In this document: positions 22,793 to 33,650 of the stretch, one piece after another
Position numbering within the stretch: the first letter of the stretch is position 1
How the letters are laid out: every line of letters begins with the position of its first letter
Assembly: GCA_001465935.1 (NCBI GenBank)
Contig: LNKV01000037.1
Location: forward strand, 434,001 to 498,000
Origin: Clarireedia homoeocarpa
Taxonomy: Eukaryota > Ascomycota > Leotiomycetes > Helotiales > Rutstroemiaceae
Direction: 5' to 3'
Length of the DNA: 64,000 nucleotides
The notes under the pieces: model-generated
Seen by the model: only the letters and a program-made list of their open reading frames with translations
The model's database searches: none
What the model was told of the DNA's origin: nothing
Position numbers and translations under genes: made by a program

Positions 22793-24057
22793 ATGATTTC
22801 CTCACGTAAGCCGCATAGGAAAGTACGGACTGGTTGTCGAGTATGCAAAACTCGGAAAATAAAGGTTATAACCATTTCATGGTGTTTTTCTTCACGCATC
22901 GAGATTCTATAATTTCTTTAACTAACTTAACATTGTAGTGCGATGAAAACAAGCCGTCATGTAACAATTGCATCAGACATTCTGTGCCATGTGATATTAT
23001 GACAACCACTACGGCTGGGACACCAATGTCTCCAGCAGCCTCAGGAGTCGGTCCAGGAACTCCTCTTAATACGCTCAGCCCTATGAATGAATCACCCTTA
23101 TCTGCTCACCAAAGTCCGCTTCCGTCGCTACATTCAATCCAACCACGAAGCTTGTATCTTGTCGATATGGAGTTGATGCACCATTATGCCACTTCGACGT
23201 GCTACTCGATGTCCTCAAATGCCGCTACCTCTGTCGTGTGGCGTGTAAATGTTCCGCAGGTCGCCTATGCTCATGAGTTTGTCATGCGAGGTATTCTTGC
23301 GATAGCAGCTCTGCATATTGCACATTTCAAGCCTGAAAAAAGAGAGTTTTATGTTGAGCAAGCCATGATTCATCACCAACTTGCATTACCAGTAGCAACT
23401 GCAATGCTACCAAACATCAATGAGGACAATTGTACCGCTCTCTACACCTTCTCTACAATGGCTCTGCTCCATGCCATGGCCAGCCCCAGGAAAGATTCTG
23501 ACTTCTTCATTGTTGACGATACTGATGTTTCAAGCTGGGTTTATCTTCTTAGGGGCTTAAGATCTATATCAGAAATCTCCTACGAAGTCATTCGCAATGG
23601 CCCTCTAGCCCCCATGTTCAGTGCTGGTGCGAGACGAGCTGAACTGAGGGAAAATGTTGGGCCATATGAGGATTATTATAACCTGGATCAACTTCAAAGA
23701 TACGTCAAAGCATCGACAGACAATCCGGATGATACAGTAGCTTACATGGAAGCCATCGATGAGCTACGTAAATCTTTATCGGTTTTATTCAGCGTAGGCC
23801 CTGCTGAGTTCGAATTATCGGATTTGTTTATGTGGCCGTACAAGGTGTCTGATCATTACTTGTCATTATTGAGAAGGCGGGAGCAGCTTTCTCTCATTAT
23901 ATATGCATACTTTTGTATCCCCATGAAGCGTCTTGATTCATATTGGTGGGTGCAAGGTTGGGCGGTGCACCTCATTAGGAAAATCTATGCTCTCTTGAGC
24001 CCTGAAAATCGTATATGGATACGAAGTGTGATTGAAGAAGTCGGCTGGATACCCTGA
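22793..24057 (+). CDS. UPC2/ECM22-like Zn(II)2Cys6 transcription factor
   Basis: Two exons (22793-22864 and 22939-24057; intron GTTATA...TTGTAG, phase 0) encode 396 aa. The intron falls inside the zinc cluster, between Lys24 and Cys25. The joined product has Cys 15, 18, 25, 32, 35 and 42 in perfect CX2CX6CX6CX2CX6C spacing. After a Pro/Ser-rich linker comes the C-terminal regulatory domain style of the UPC2 group: LVDMELMHHYATSTCYSMS at about 115, VPQVAYAHEFVMRGILAIAA, and ALYTFSTMALLHAMA. UPC2 proteins sense sterol through this domain and induce sterol uptake and synthesis genes in yeasts. In filamentous fungi many paralogues have unknown targets, so sterol control is an inference. Its divergent neighbour is an RTA1-type lipid stress protein. 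Confidence 0.88.
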
Positions 24058-24776
24058 GTAGATGGACTATCTAGCAGTTTACACAACCGACGGTTCATCT
24101 GCAGTATTCTAGTCTGTTAAGGGCATAAGGTCAGCTTAGTGGTCAGCACATCCTCCGTCATTTGGGTACTGCATTCAGAATGAGCGCCTGGTGGGTCTTT
24201 TGATATTCTTATCCGTCCCATGAAGAGCCGGCATTTAGTATTCGCAGGCTGCTATCTTGGTTAAGGCTCAATAAGTAATAAATCTCGTCTGGGACTAGTT
24301 GCTGGTATGATTGGTAGTAATTGATTCGTGTAAATATTACATTTATGACCCAAGGGTAGAGTCGAATCTTTACAGAGACGGGAATGAGAAGGCAAAGGGT
24401 GGTCTTGCAGGGACACAAGAGAGAATTTGTGCGAGCAATGGTTCCTAGAATTAATAGCTACCCATGTCTGAGCCGGACATGATGCAGAGTCCGAGACGAC
24501 CGAAATGGCTATGCAAGTTGATAAACTCGTATATATCCCATCAGTGGCGGGTGGTCGCAAAAACTTTTGTGGGATAACTACACCACTTAAGGTTCCTCCC
24601 TGGGGGTTTAAATTTCGGAGTCTATCTGATCTTTTTGCAAACTAAACTTTTCGTCTTCGACGCATTGCTACCGGCCATTTCATCAAAGAAACGCTACACC
24701 ATCAAATAACACCACTTCAAATTAAACGCCTTACCCAGACCTGGGTGTTATGCCACGGCTCCTATACAATATTTGT
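24058..24776. other. Intergenic between convergent UPC2-like and cysteine-rich genes
   Basis: 719 bp of AT-rich sequence; 3' UTRs of both genes. Nothing else recognised. Confidence 0.45.
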
Positions 24777-25984
24777 CTATGCAAAAAATCCTCCAATTAA
24801 TTCTCTCATTCGACAAAGACCTGAAAGTCTTTCACGAGTGACAGGTGTGTTGCCCTTCTCGTTCTCGACATCTTTATCCGCCCTTGTTACCGACTTTCTT
24901 TCGTCACCTATTTTAAGACAATGTGGTTGTCCTGTGCCTAGAAGATCTATGCAGGTAAACCCGGCACAACAAGGGGAAGGTGGGCACTTGCCCCTCTTGC
25001 GGGAAGGATGGCAATTATCTACCCTTTGTGTTAGTAGTAGCCCAACCATATTGACTAGAATGAAAAGATATCATTGGAATGAACACATACGGCCCCCAGC
25101 AATACATGTATTCTTCCCACAAGTATCTTCCTCTGGAAAAACAAGTGGTTTTTGCGCATATCTAGAATTAGAATACGTATCTTTCATACATTCAGGACTT
25201 CCGCCTTCGTCCACCTTCTTACGTTTTGTGCCCGGACAACATGAAAGACCTGGGATGTTACTGTGATGAGCTGGCCACGGGCTCTTAGTAATTCATACTT
25301 CTCGTTTCTGTAGCAGGGAGAGACATCATGTAGCCTACCTCCGAGATCAAGACATTTCGCATGCACATCATGATCTCCACCATCATCGTTCTGACTCGCT
25401 ATCCCCCCTTTTCTAGCCTTGCCAAGAACACTAGATCCGAGCCCGAACAGCTCTCTATCAACAACGCATCTGTAGCTCTCCCTCTCACTCACTCTCTCAC
25501 AAGTCGCGCCGGGACAGCATGAAAGGCCTGCGATATTGCAATGGTAGGCTGATTTTGGTCTCGTTAGGATAACAAGAGATGAATGCGAGGGGAAAATTCA
25601 AAATTTCAAAGCAACAAACACACCTCCTTCATTGAGACATTTTATCTTTGCATCGGGTGCCCGACAGAGCCCATAATTGCCGTTGGGCTCGAGATAGCAG
25701 GTGAAGCCGTTGCAGCAGTTTTTGGCGGAGGGTGGGTGGCATGTGCCTGTGGAACGTGTGAGTATGGTTGCACAAGGGGTAAGGAGACAGTTGGAAGATG
25801 GGACTATGGACTGGGTGGGGGAAGGGTGGATAGAGTGATGCGCACCTCCAGCAGAACATTCACAATCAGGATCTAGCAAGGGCGCGCTGGCAAGTGAAGT
25901 GGTATGAGATGTAGTATCGGGATCAACGGCAAGGGTTGAGACGATAAAAGTGAGGGCTACGCTGAGAAGAGCCGCTTTGTGCAT
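24777..25984 (-). CDS. Secreted modular cysteine-rich protein, six exons
   Basis: Model of 254 aa from exons 25984-25846, 25746-25624, 25527-25339, 25249-25091, 25018-24908 and 24820-24777. All five introns are phase 1, and the four inner exons (123, 189, 159, 111 nt) are multiples of three. The N-terminus (HKAALLSVALTFIVSTLA) is a signal peptide. The mature part has 25 Cys arranged in modules. Exons 2 and 5 share CHP...CC.GFTC...C...CL..G. Exons 3 and 4 both begin GLSCCPG. Exons 1 and 4 both end with C...AG(G). The last exon begins GLC. The intron after exon 4 (25090-25019) has a TACTAAC-type branch site. No known family; Cys pattern and size suggest an extracellular disulfide-rich protein, possibly effector-like. 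Exon joins were inferred from repeat symmetry and splice signals, so exact ends need RNA data. Confidence 0.72.
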
Positions 25985-27147
25985 CCTGCCAGTGAGATTG
26001 AGGAAGGGAAAGCTTGATAACTTGGTTCTCTGATTCTTCATTCCGAATTTAGTCTGCAAGACGAAATCAAACTTGCAGTTCTGGTAGCAGTAGGTGCTAA
26101 TCCACACTGAGGAATGCAAGGATAGTACACATTCCATGAGTTGCGGTTGGATACATCAATGGCTTCTTAGGAATGTGGTACTGCTGGGCCATATATCTTC
26201 AACTCCTACACATTTCTCAGTCGTTGCTCATCTCATCGTTCTGATCCAGCTTCCAACAGCTCTTGATATCCACCATCTCCATGTCGGACAAGACCAGAAG
26301 GCGGATTTTGCTTTAAGGATATTTTTGTAAATGACGAGCACGGCCGACATGGACACAGCAGAAGACACCGTCCGACAGCAGTTTGGAACACAAAAACTGC
26401 ATAACATGACATTTCAGCGATCAAATCAAGGGACTCAACCGCATAGAAGACCCGCCAGTCTCGAAGTGTAGGATCTGGAACCGTGGTTTAAATTTCATGT
26501 ATATCAAAGCATGCCAGTATCGACCACAACTTTCCAGAGCATTTAAACCTCTAGTCGGTTGCATTGGAGGCTATTTCTTGCTCAAATTCGGATTGTGACC
26601 TTGAATATTGCCTCTACCTTGTTATATCGTTCCCCATCTCCCGTGCATCTCTATATCACGGTTTGCTAAAAGAACGTAACAAGCCCTGGCCTTCATTCTG
26701 CTACTACGTCAGGTAAGTTAGACATTCTCACGGTAAAGCATATATTTGTTTCTGGCATGCCGTCACTTGATAGTCATAGCCAACTGTAGATGAGAGCGTC
26801 GAAAGAGAAGATGATTTTCTGTCTATCGATCTCCTTTAAATGCAAAGGAGCTAAGAAACACTCATGAGTGATGAATAAAACCTGTGACGGATGTTTTCAG
26901 TCTAGGGAAGCACAAAAAAACATCGGCCCCGGATGAAACAGCAGGCTGGCCGCACAGACCATATTAACCACATAGCCTTTCCCTCATGAAACGAACCATT
27001 CCTCCCCCTCACATCAGATTCGTCTCATATATTCTCCTCACGAGAAGATGATACCACATATATAAAGTCCAATTCCAGCTTTCTCTTCAATCCAAGGACC
27101 TCTATCCTATCTACCCTCCTTCCATTAATTCTCAATCTACCACCAAA
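25985..27147. other. Intergenic, divergent promoters of the cysteine-rich and SDR genes
   Basis: 1.16 kb with no convincing gene. A TATA element for the dehydrogenase lies at 27059-27067. Confidence 0.5.
27059..27067 (+). promoter_or_regulatory. TATA box (TATATAAAG) of the SDR gene
   Basis: TATATAAAG lies 81-89 bp upstream of the ATG at 27148, at the spacing expected for a fungal core promoter. It is followed by CT-rich leader sequence. Confidence 0.5.
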
Positions 27148-28308
27148 ATGAACCACCAGCCTCGTCGCGGGGAAGAGCTCCCATGGGCTAAACCCCTCAG
27201 CATCGATCTCCTCCTCAAAGTCCTCAACGTAACCTTCTTCCATCCCTTCGTCGCATGGATGATCCCGTTATGTATGCGCGCGCAAGCAATGCAATGGCAT
27301 CACCCTGCCATCCAATACACAATTGGCTATGCGTCGCTCCTAACTATGCTTTATTTCCTTAATATCCTAAACCGCCAAATCGCATACAGCAAGCCGCGGA
27401 AAGTCGATCTTTCTGAGGAAGTCATTGTGATAACTGGAGGTGCGAGTGGCTTGGGCTTGTTGATTGCGGAGGTGTATGGAATGAGAGGAGCGACGGTTGC
27501 GGTGCTAGATGTGAGGGAACTAGAGAGTGGTGAGGCGCGTGGTATTAGCTTGTACAAATGCGATGTTGGGGATAGCGAGCAAGTTGCAAAGGCTGCGCGA
27601 GAGATTGAGAGAGATGTATGTCATATTATATCTACCAACCTCCCCATTCCAATATCATCCAATTCTATAACTCCAAAAGACTAACCAACCCAATAGCTCG
27701 GAACGCCTACAATCCTAATCAACAACGCCGCCATCGTCAATGGCAAAACCCTACTGGACCTCTCCCTACCCGAAATCGAAAAAACCTTCCGCGTCAACGT
27801 CCTCGGCGCCTTCAACACCCTCAAAACCTTCCTTCCGGGCATGGTTCGCGCCGGCCACGGCACCATCGTAACCATGTCCAGCGTACTTGGCCACCTCGGC
27901 GCCGCGCAACTCTCCGACTACAGCGCATCCAAAGCCGCCCTAACAGCTCTGCACAAATCCCTCGAAGCAGAACTCAAAGACCATAAAGACATCAAAATGG
28001 TTCTAGTCGAGCCTGGTCAGATGAGCACGCCGCTGTTTGCGGGCACGCAAACGACAAATAGCTTTTTTGGACCGGTGCTCGAGCCGGTCGATGTGGCAAG
28101 GGAGATCATTGCGTTGGTGGATGCGGGGAGCTCGGGATGGTTAGCGCTACCGCTTTATTCGAGGTGGATTGCGGTGTTTGGGGTGTTGCCTGTGGGGGTG
28201 CAGGCGTTGTTGAGGAGGTGGAGTGGGGTGGATACGGCGATGAGGAGCTGGGTGGGGAGGGGGAGTGAAAAGGATGGCATGGAGAAGGAGAAGGGCGAGT
28301 TGCTGTAA
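27148..28308 (+). CDS. Membrane-anchored short-chain dehydrogenase/reductase (SDR16C/retinol dehydrogenase type)
   Basis: Two exons (27148-27615, 27697-28308; phase 0 intron GTATGT...CAATAG) encode 359 aa. A hydrophobic N-terminus (about residues 25-75) likely anchors it in ER or lipid-droplet membrane. The Rossmann motif is TGGASGLG (96-103), followed by the acidic VLDVRE cofactor region, which suggests NAD(H). The NNAA motif lies at 165-168. The catalytic residues are Ser218, Tyr231 and Lys235 (SSVLG ... YSASK). The C-terminal extension (about 290-359) includes another amphipathic or hydrophobic stretch (WLALPLYSRWIAVFGVLPVG). Family members oxidise or reduce fatty alcohols, retinoids or sterols; the substrate here is unknown. 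The second exon is distinctly C-rich, with strong codon bias. Confidence 0.92.
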
Positions 28309-29041
28309 AGGAGGGGTGATGTACTACTTGGGCTGGTTCTGAGTGTGCGGGAGGAATGTATATCTACAAGGGACAATGTATAATGCATGTATTTCACATA
28401 GAGATACAATCTATACCCGATTTATTTTCTTGTTTATACTTGAATACGATGATCCTTGCTAACCACTCATGTCTTCAGCTTTCCGAGGAGTTGTAGAAGT
28501 GGCCTTGATCTCCAGTGCGACCATATAGATATTTTGTACGGAATCAGAACAAACCTCATGTGGGGTGCTAGACAAGATTCAAGATGATAAACGGAGTGAC
28601 ATGATCGTTAGGGGTGACGGTGGTGATGTGAGGTGAGATAATGCTGGAATAAAGAGGAGTTAGTAAGAAAAGATACAAATGAGGTGGATGAACTCGGGCT
28701 ATCATAGCACGTGGGGGAATTTACATGGCGAAAGAACCTTGGATGAATGAATGAGGATGAGATAGATATAGGGTATAAGAGACAGTAAAGTGAGAGCACA
28801 ATGATGAGACGGAATATATAGAATAATGTAAGTTGGGCATGACCTATGTGATGAGAAAGATTGGATGGAAGATGAGAGAAGACGGGACATTGGGAGATGA
28901 GAAGGGGTGGAATGGGATAGTATCGTGAGAAGCGGCTGCTGGTAAGTGGAAGAGTTTACTTGCAAAGGCCAGTCATTACTCTTATAACACGGATCGGAAA
29001 AGCCATCGCCGATAAACTCACCACTCGCATATAAACGGAAA

Positions 29042-29086
29042 TAGTCTGCCTCCACGGCAGTGGCCCTCGGAGAGCCAGCGGAGCGT
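29042..29086. repeat. 45-bp dispersed repeat, copy 1
   Basis: Nearly identical (one mismatch) to 57568-57612 and in the same orientation. GC-rich, with its core at CAGTGGCCCTCGGAGAGCCA. It contains a TGGC...GCCA inverted pair. Flanks are unrelated between copies, as expected for the remnant end of a small mobile element or a conserved structural motif. Confidence 0.85.
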
Positions 29087-31460
29087 CACATTAGATGATG
29101 CTGCGTTGATTAAGAGGGGTGTTCTAGGTACGTAGCACAATCGAATCCCGTGGTAAACGGAAGAACTCTTGACAGCTAATCGGTCTGCGGTTTTATGACA
29201 GCTACAATACTATCAAGGGATTCTATCCACGGGCTGTGATATGCTGACGTCGAATCTCACAAATTATCTCAAGGAAATACATGGAAGAGAAGTTATGGCA
29301 GAATTGATGTAGACATGGAGATTAAAGATGCTTCACCTCCCTTTTCTCCCAGGAGCTTTTGTGTCAGGAAAACAGACAGCAGCCCCTCCAAGGCAGTATC
29401 CTCGTTCCCGATGTTCTCGCAGAATATAATATGTAAGAATAGGTGAAGCAAACAAAAAAACCAGACACTTGAAACCAATTCCAATCCCACACCTTTCACC
29501 CAACGGCGTTCAAACCCACGCCTCCTTAGTAGGCAGATTCTTCGAGCGACTCGCTCGATAACGGCACGATACACCGTAGAGCCCTCGAGAGTATAATAAA
29601 GGACAAGGACTGCGAAGAGTAGGATCTTTTCCACACACGTAGGCTAATCAAAACGAAACAATACGAGGAAGCTCCAAGTAGTATCCCGATTCAAATCGTA
29701 CCATACGTGCCGAGTAAATAGCCGAAGGATGAGAAGAGAAGACGGACGGTTCTATACCAATACTACCATATCATACGCGCACGTCTCATCAGCCGCCATA
29801 AGCACTTCCTCCTGCCGGTACAAACAATGCTCCCCCCCGCAAAGGCAACACAGCCAACACCAGAGCCTAAAGTCGTTGGGAAGCAATGACTGAAACGAAG
29901 CATGCATTGGTAACAGCTCTTTCCTCGGGATGTCAAACTCATTTACAAGCATATTCCCTCTCCTTTTACTTCTCTGCTGGGCATGCTCCGATTTGACAGC
30001 AACGGCCGTGCAGGGCAGCAGGGTAAGATATCTATAATAAATCTCAAAAGCTATAGAATTAATTTTCAATTATTAATTACTTCCCCTTCCAAATTTTCTG
30101 AAGTTTTGACTCCAAAAATCTTGGGTATAGGTATGGATGTTATGCGTTCGTGTAGGGGTGGGTTTGCTGGGATGAGCTTTCTTTTGCATTGTGGGATGGA
30201 CGTTTGATGTTCATGGGATCCTGTCCAGGACTTTATGCAGATGTGTATGTTCTGAACGGCGAGGTTCTATGCAAGTTACTTACTTGCGCGGAGAGGAATA
30301 TCAGGATTGAGAGGTGCGAGATGCATATGAACCAAGGGATGCGGTGAGGGTTAGGTAGATAGTCGGTCGCACGACATGAAATATATCCATGGAGTGAGGG
30401 GTGGGGAGAAAGGGAGACATATCAAGAGTGCCCTTGCAGTCGGCGATGTTGATCCTGATGATGCTGCGGGCACTGGCCGCAGGTGAAAGGTGGTAGGTGT
30501 GAGGCACAAGTGCAGGTGCAGTTAGGTAAAGAAATGCCATGCGATGCCGTGCTAAAGAGCCGTCATCATTATGCGGGAAGAGCGCGCATATACACACATC
30601 TGCACACGATCAAACGCGTGTTTACCAGCGGGAGCCGTACACTGTACTGTACATAGTGCGACGACAAGCAAGCTTTACGCTGCAAGACCTACTCAGTATG
30701 ACGGCAGGGGAAACGAGACGGGAGCGTTTATCTTCTTGCGTGTCGCTCGGCACGGCGATTCGAGTTGGATGAAGGAGGGGCAAAGGGAAGGATGGAAATG
30801 CCGATGGATGAGCGGATGGATGAAGGGAGATGATGGCATTGTATTATTGTGACGTTAAGCGGATATAGCTACCTACGTACAAAGTACCTCCCGTACATAT
30901 GCTTTTCACAGGGTTTCTCTGGAAGGACGAGGTTAGGCCTCGGTCAATGAGGGGTGCTTTTTTCTGTTCTGTGGATGCAATGTTCCCCTCGCAATGCTAC
31001 AGAGCTGCATTCGACAACCATTTTGCGACAGCAAAGAAGGGTCATACATACATACATAGGAAAAGGAAGGAAAAGGAAGGGCAGGAATGCATTCTCATGC
31101 AACTCATCTCTAATTGGATACCATGGAACAAGAACAACGTGAAGATCCCACCAATCTTGGCTCCGCACACGAAGTAATGATCGGATGATTCTGGCCCCTC
31201 TGGAGTTCTTGATATCGCTAAGGAGAGGAGTGATCTTCAGGACGCTGAATGCATTTGGCGAGGACCAGGCGGTACTTCCGATTTATGCGGATACTGTAAT
31301 CATGTACAAAATGGTACAAGGTAACCATGGCTGTGCGTGCTTCATGGGAGATGTGGTGATTTATTGGGATTTAGGATTCACAACCTTGACTGCGCGTGGC
31401 CGACAGCATTGACTTTTTCTCATCTGCCTGCTTGCTGGTAAGATTACGTACCGTATCTAT

Positions 31461-31500
31461 GGATGGGATGGGATGGGATGGAATGGGATGGGATGGGATA
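31461..31500. repeat. (GGGAT)n pentanucleotide microsatellite
   Basis: About eight units of GGATG/GGGAT with one variant. The complementary CCCAT repeat recurs at 52561-52595. Confidence 0.9.
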
Positions 31501-32570
31501 TCACCGACAATACTGCCTTCATGAATAGAATCATTTATCCATTCATTCATTCAATCATTGGCTTCAACGCCGTATTCATGCTGACATTATGACAACCCGA
31601 CACGGCCCTTTTTCTCGCGGGGCACAATACCTATCACTTCCGGAGGGGGGCCAGCTTCATGACCTTGTTCTTGTATGATCTATCTCTCCAGGGCACAGGA
31701 CGAATTTAGAGATGTTTAATTGGCTCAACCAGACTTTTTCTTTGCTTGTTCTGTAAAGATTCCAGAGTACCTTCGTACAGCACTTGTAGTAATGGTGATC
31801 GCTCATTTCTGGGTCTCGGGATACGGCCTTGGGATACGGCTTTCCCATCTGGATGGAGTTTGCAGCATCTATCGTTTGGTTTGGGTTATACAAGTACATT
31901 GGAGAGGCTCCACTTCATACCTTTTCGTTTCCACTGTGCTGGGTAGCTCTGGCTCGTTGCCAATCTCGTTGCTTGGTGACTGATTGTGATACTGCTTCAA
32001 CCAACTGTGTGTGTGTACAGATCGGCGAGATCAGACGGTTACTTGCTACCTTAGCCTACTTTAGCTAGAAGCCCTAAGGCCCATAGTACTTTAATAAATG
32101 GGGATGTTGATCTCGAGGAGTTCACAAAAGCGTTCTAACGTTTGTTGGCGGGCAAGGGAAGAGCGTTCCTGTTGCTCTGTCTACCGTGTGTTGGTTGGTT
32201 TGGTGCGTAACGGTCGGCGATAGCTACTCTTTAGGAAAGTCGGCGTGGAAGGAGTGCGTAATTTCAAAATTTATCCGTCTGATCGGTGGAGATTTGGGAA
32301 GGGTTTGGGGTTAATTGATGTGTCTAGGCGTCTAGGCGTACAAAGGTAGACATATTTGGGTAAAGGAGCCTATTTGTCCAGTTACGAAGTGCCGTGCTGA
32401 AGCCATTTCCAAGTTGGCCGACGGTATCTAATTCGCAGATGGCAGACGGCAGACGGTTTGTTTACGCACCTATGGGAAGAGACAGACGGCTGTTGGTGTG
32501 TGAAAGTATATGCATTTGGTGCAGGAGGAAGATGCACCGCCCAGGGCGAGTAGTGTCATGGTGCGCTTCT

Positions 32571-32640
32571 GTTGTGCTTGTTTGTGCCTGTTCGTGCCTG
32601 TTCGTGCCTGTTCGTGTCTGTTCGTGTCTGTTCGTGCCTG
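32571..32640. repeat. 10-bp minisatellite (TTCGTGCCTG), seven units
   Basis: Seven consecutive decamers in exact register, differing only by C/T transitions at three positions. The change is always C to T (TTCGTGTCTG, TTTGTGCCTG), as deamination or RIP-like change would give. Confidence 0.9.
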
Positions 32641-32807
32641 TGTGTTTCCGCCTCGGAGGTTGAGATTGGCACTGTGTCTGGGGTTATTGTTCTGATACAG
32701 AGATCTGATCATCATATTAATCAATCTTAAAAAGAAGTTGAGGCATCCCAAGTGCTTGGTGTTTGGTCACAGCGCAACGTGAGTACCAGAGTTGGTAGTG
32801 GAGTCAG

Positions 32808-33047
32808 GTAGCTTTGCTGTTTGGATTGGCTGGACCCATCTTTGGTGGCTATTTGGCGACAAAAAAGAATCTTCGTGGGCGTTACGGCGATGAAGCTGCT
32901 GCTGCTGCTGCGCCAGGGTACATCCTCAAGTACGTGCGTGCTCTGCAGTGTATAATTGTGCGTTTTGCGCTCAGTCAGTCTGGTGGTATGATGACGGCGA
33001 TACTTGATGCCAATCCAGGTGGAGCAGGCCTGAATCCATATGCGTAA
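32808..33047 (+). CDS. Possible small protein, 3' exons only
   Basis: A frame with protein-like composition: LLFGLAGPIFGGYLATKKN, then a poly-Ala stretch, then NPGGAGLNPYA before a TAA at 33045-33047. A classic intron (GTACGT at 32930 to CTCAG at 32974, 45 nt, phase 2) would remove an internal hydrophilic stretch. There is no ATG in frame; a CAG acceptor precedes 32808, so a start exon would have to lie upstream and I could not identify it. Coding status is uncertain. Confidence 0.22.
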   Translation, partial: VALLFGLAGPIFGGYLATKKNLRGRYGDEAAAAAAPGYILKYVRALQCIIVRFALSQSGGMMTAILDANPGGAGLNPYA

Positions 33048-33303
33048 GAAAGTAAGTAGCATTTATGTGTAACATGGCGATCATAGGCTCTGAGACGTTC
33101 TGAATGACATACATCTTCAAGTCCCCATTCTCCATCGGCGATATTCTTCCCAGGTTGTTGCTTCCACACATCATCAAGCAGAACTCACAGGCTTTTCCCA
33201 CATGTTCGACCCATCCCATTCCCACGTTCCAGCCCTGATGGCCCATTTCAGCACATTCTAAATTGGGACATCAGCGAAAAGCGTCCATAAAGAGGCCAAA
33301 AAT

Positions 33304-33361
33304 GGCAAAGGAGGCAAAGGAGGCAAAGAGGCAAAGAGGCAAGGAGGCAAGGAGGCAAAGA
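33304..33361. repeat. 8/9-bp minisatellite (GGAGGCAAA)
   Basis: Seven units alternating between GGAGGCAAA and one-base-shorter forms. Confidence 0.85.
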
Positions 33362-33586
33362 TAGGGCCCTCAAGACAGCCAATTCGGTTGTAATTGCACA
33401 CTATCCACTCTTGTCTCTGACCTTAATTGACCTTAATTGAGAATGGGGAGGGAAATCTATCAATGCGATTTTTATTTTGTTACTATTCCGGGAATTCTCT
33501 GAATGGGGTTGTCAGTTCAAACGCATACGAAGTCAGTTAGCCAAGAGAAAAGCAATGTACGGAGTGCTTCGGATCAAACAAGACCT

Positions 33587-33650
33587 GGCAAGCATCGTCT
33601 ATGGCAGGCGTCGTCTATGGCAGGCGTCGTCTATGGCAAGCATCGTCTAA
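33587..33650. repeat. 16-bp minisatellite, four units
   Basis: Four units of GGCARGCRTCGTCTAT. The outer two carry A at both variable positions and the inner two carry G, a mirror-like arrangement. Confidence 0.9.

Noticed and set aside
29293..29634. 113-codon - strand ORF with hydrophobic stretches
   Set aside because: It starts at a non-ATG codon and shows no splice or family support.
33587..33650. Regularly spaced repeats resembling a CRISPR array
   Set aside because: Units are directly adjacent with no unique spacers, and this is a eukaryotic genome; it is a minisatellite.
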